This document shows, one piece after another, positions 61,650 to 64,000 of a DNA stretch of 64,000 bases (positions are counted from its first letter, which is position 1; every line of letters starts with the position of its first letter). The position numbers and the translations under genes were made by a program. The stretch comes from CBDHFQ01 sp965262565 (GTDB lineage: Bacteria > Bacteroidota > Bacteroidia > J057), in assembly GCA_965262565.1 (NCBI GenBank), contig CBDHFQ010000038.1, forward strand, positions 186,001-250,000. Direction: 5' to 3'. Below the pieces are notes generated by a model, which had not been told where the DNA came from, searched no databases, and saw only the letters and a program-made list of their open reading frames with translations.

Positions 61650-64000
61650 CCAGGGTTGAGTAGAGCTGGCACGGTGTTTTATGGAAGTGTTATTCCTATT
61701 ATTGTGGCAAGACAAGTAGCGTGGAGCAGGGCAGAGCATTACTTGCCAAACACTAATAGGAATAACACAAACATAAATAACACAAACATAATCATGAGAG
61801 TCAGAAGAAGAAGATTTCCTCAGGTGGCGCCGCACAGCGAAGCCAGTGAAAGTCCCCCAACAACCCCTACCCCTGAAGAGACCCGGAGACCTCTCCGAAG
61901 ACCAGAGGGGGTGTGGCCCTAGTGCCACCCTAGATGGACTTATGGTTCACTCATCAAACACACCTCACATCACCAGAGCTTCCCACCGGACATTTTTTCA
62001 TCTAGGGGAAGTGAACGAACACAGGCGCTCCTTCCCCTACTTCTCCTACTCTCTGGTGACATCGAAACAAACCCCGGCCCTTCATGCCTATGTCCAACCT
62101 GCTTTCGCCCCTGTAACAAAAGAAGGGGCTCAATCCAATGCCCCCAATGCAGCAGCTGGACACACTGCAATATACGCTGTTCGATCTGGTGTACCACAAA
62201 GACACCATATCCCATCAGGGTGGGTCTGTTACAGATGCCACTCGAGCCCTACATACATGACAACACAAATCACCCCACACTCACTAGGTTCAGCTGGTAG
62301 TCCGCTCCCAGTGCTGCCGGCACACCACACCCGTGCTGCAGCCATCCTTACCATTCCTCTAACCCTCACTCCCAGCTCCTTTCCTCCGATACCGTCCTCC
62401 TCACCTCGTCTTCCCCCTTCCCCATCTCTCCCAACTCACTACACTCAATCCCACTATCCCTCAGCCCATGCACACAACAGCACCAAACCCATCTTTCAGA
62501 AATTTTCACACCCTCTCCCACAACCTCACCACCACTCACCCATTCCTATCTTTCTCCTCCACCCACCCCACCACCTAGCCAACAAACACAAACCATCACA
62601 AAACTAAACATACCACAGCAAAACATCAACAGCATCACAAGCAAAATACAACAACTCAAACACCACCTGCTACGACACAACATACACATTGCAGCCATCC
62701 AGGAAATTAAGCTCAAAGATAGACACAAAACATATAAATTTCCTGGATACAAAACACTCCGAAAAGACAGAACAACTGGTGAAGGCGGAGGGCTAAACAC
62801 ACTAATAAAGACGCACCCTTCACAAACACGACCAGACACACACTCTAACACATGCCTGCAGATGACGCACTTGAACTACAAGCAACACGTATCAAACTGC
62901 ACAAACAAGACATAAACTTCACCAACATATTCATTCCCCCAACAGCATCATGCCCCCCAATGATGCACCCCACAACTTGGCCAATTAGACACACTGCAGA
63001 ATTACTTCATCCTTGGGGACCCCAACGCTCACGTTCCAGCCTGGCTCACGGCAAGCAAACTGATCCCCGAGTCACGCACATAATCACGACAACGTATCTC
63101 ACACACAATACTCAACAACACCAACTCACCCACACGTAAGCCTTACAAAATAAATACAAACCCGACATCACCTGACATCTCACAAGCTTCACCCAACATT
63201 GCCCTCTAATCCACCTGGCACACATCCCACGACCTCTCCTCCGACAACTTACCCATACACATCATACTAAACACACCATACCTACGCAAACTCAAAAGAA
63301 CCTACACTAACTATAAGCGAGCCGACTGACTCTCTTTCACTGACACAATAAAACAACAGCTACACACATTCAACCTTGCAGACTACAATAACATCGACCT
63401 GGCAGTACAACACTTTAACAAAACAATCACTGACGCAAACAAAACATATTCCCACAGGCACTATAAGACACTTAATCCATGTTTTAATTGGCACATCAAA
63501 CAAAAACTCAAAACACGGACCCAATTACGCAAGCAAACGCCAACACCAGATATCCTCGAATGAATTAGGGTACAAAACACAGAAATAGAAGAGGATATGA
63601 AACACAAACAAACTGCCAAATGGAAACAACTACTCGAAGGCATTACATAAAACACAAACCCTTCCAAACTTTGGAAGCTCATACGCGGCCTCAGTGATAG
63701 GTACACTGACAGAACGGAAACTCATGAGGTCATCCTCACACATGAGCAAACAAACATATCCACAAACTCACAGCAAGCAAACATTCTCAACCCACACAAC
63801 ACCAACATCTGCAGAATACCACACAGATATGAGTATCGGCCCATCCTTAAACGGCTACACTCAATCACGCTAGACTCAAACATGACACCACCCTTCACTC
63901 CCACCATGACACAACATGCCATCATCAAAACAAAGAACACCTCTGCCACAGGCCCTGATGTAATTTCCTACTCACACCTCAAACACCTAGGTCTACACGG
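61650..64000 (+). mobile_element. Decayed non-LTR retrotransposon with APE endonuclease, RT start and a 2A-like motif
   Basis: An unusually C-rich plus-strand element that runs off the window. At about 62037-62250 one frame reads a leucine run, SGDIETNPGP, then CPTCFRPCNK and SIQCPQCSSWTHCNIRCS, a zinc-binding gag-like ORF1. From about 62600 there is an endonuclease: QNINSITSKIQQLKHHLL, HIAAIQEIKL and LRKDRTTGEGGGL. Later FILGDPNAHVPAW appears (near 63004), then a RT opening NTSATGPDVISYSHLKHLG (63932-63990). Stops and frameshifts separate these pieces, so it is inactive. It resembles CR1/Jockey-type elements; the clade is uncertain. Confidence 0.8.
62052..62081 (+). other. 2A-like ribosome-skipping motif in retrotransposon ORF1
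   Basis: Translates to SGDIETNPGP, which fits the 2A consensus D-V/I-E-x-N-P-G-P, preceded by LLLLL as is common in invertebrate retroelements with 2A. In working copies such a motif separates products co-translationally. It directly precedes the Cys-rich module. Confidence 0.8.

Noticed and set aside
61846..62607. 253-codon Pro/His/Ser-rich protein
   Set aside because: Out of frame with the 2A motif and Cys-rich module; an artefact of C-rich composition in the decayed element.

Overview
The window is chimeric. Bases 1 to about 40,790 are gene-dense bacterial DNA. Bases from about 40,830 to 64,000 are AT-rich, intron-bearing, repeat-filled eukaryotic DNA. The bacterial part looks like Bacteroidota: it has a type IX secretion-style C-terminal tail, a DUF4175 protein beside an RsbW-like ATPase, ybeY and mnmG, the Bacteroidota form of parS (TGTTCCACGTGGAACA), and weak or absent Shine-Dalgarno sequences. 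The eukaryotic part looks metazoan. It holds exons of CDC23 (APC8), a U1 snRNA-like sequence, piggyBac- and hAT-type MITEs and two decayed non-LTR retrotransposons. The frequent 'tagctagctac' words recall sponge genomes, but that is only an impression.

Bacterial layout: nadA, a candidate oriC with three tandem DnaA boxes, thiL and xth (0.3-3.5 kb). Next come DUF4175, the HATPase, ybeY, a parS pair and mnmG (3.7-10.8 kb), then a zinc-ribbon methyltransferase, a lipoprotein FKBP isomerase, and an HD phosphohydrolase fused to a Pycsar-effector-like membrane domain. ppk follows, convergent with pstSCAB (14-19.7 kb). After that: a DUF4340 protein, dnaN, an M19 dipeptidase, an ankyrin protein, lipoproteins, a saccharopine-dehydrogenase-like reductase, odhB, a 49-residue basic protein, comM, a T9SS cargo-like protein, an acyl-CoA ligase, an FG-GAP/OmpA protein, a PseC-like aminotransferase, an M50 protease, nrdB and the first ~105 codons of nrdA. 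DnaA boxes, parS and dnaN within ~20 kb suggest the chromosomal origin region.

Eukaryotic layout: the minus strand carries a CDC23 gene. Exons were placed at 54,998-55,173, 50,059-50,199, 49,512-49,624, 43,566-43,741 and 42,346-42,505. Splice phases agree at every junction that could be tested. Exon 1 is duplicated almost perfectly 5,157 bp upstream, and most of exon 3 is duplicated 856 bp downstream. The exons for the rest of CDC23 should lie below 42,340 but are missing, because the sequence switches to bacterial nrdA. The join therefore cuts a gene on both sides. An assembly or library chimera, or a symbiont/contaminant join, is the simplest reading; a recent integration into a host intron is not excluded.

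No rRNA, tRNA or CRISPR array was seen. No complete new defence or biosynthetic system stands out. The most interesting points are the chimeric junction, the HD-PycTM fusion beside polyphosphate and phosphate genes, the candidate origin with parS, the duplicated CDC23 exons, and a 2A-like motif in the retrotransposon near 62.06 kb.
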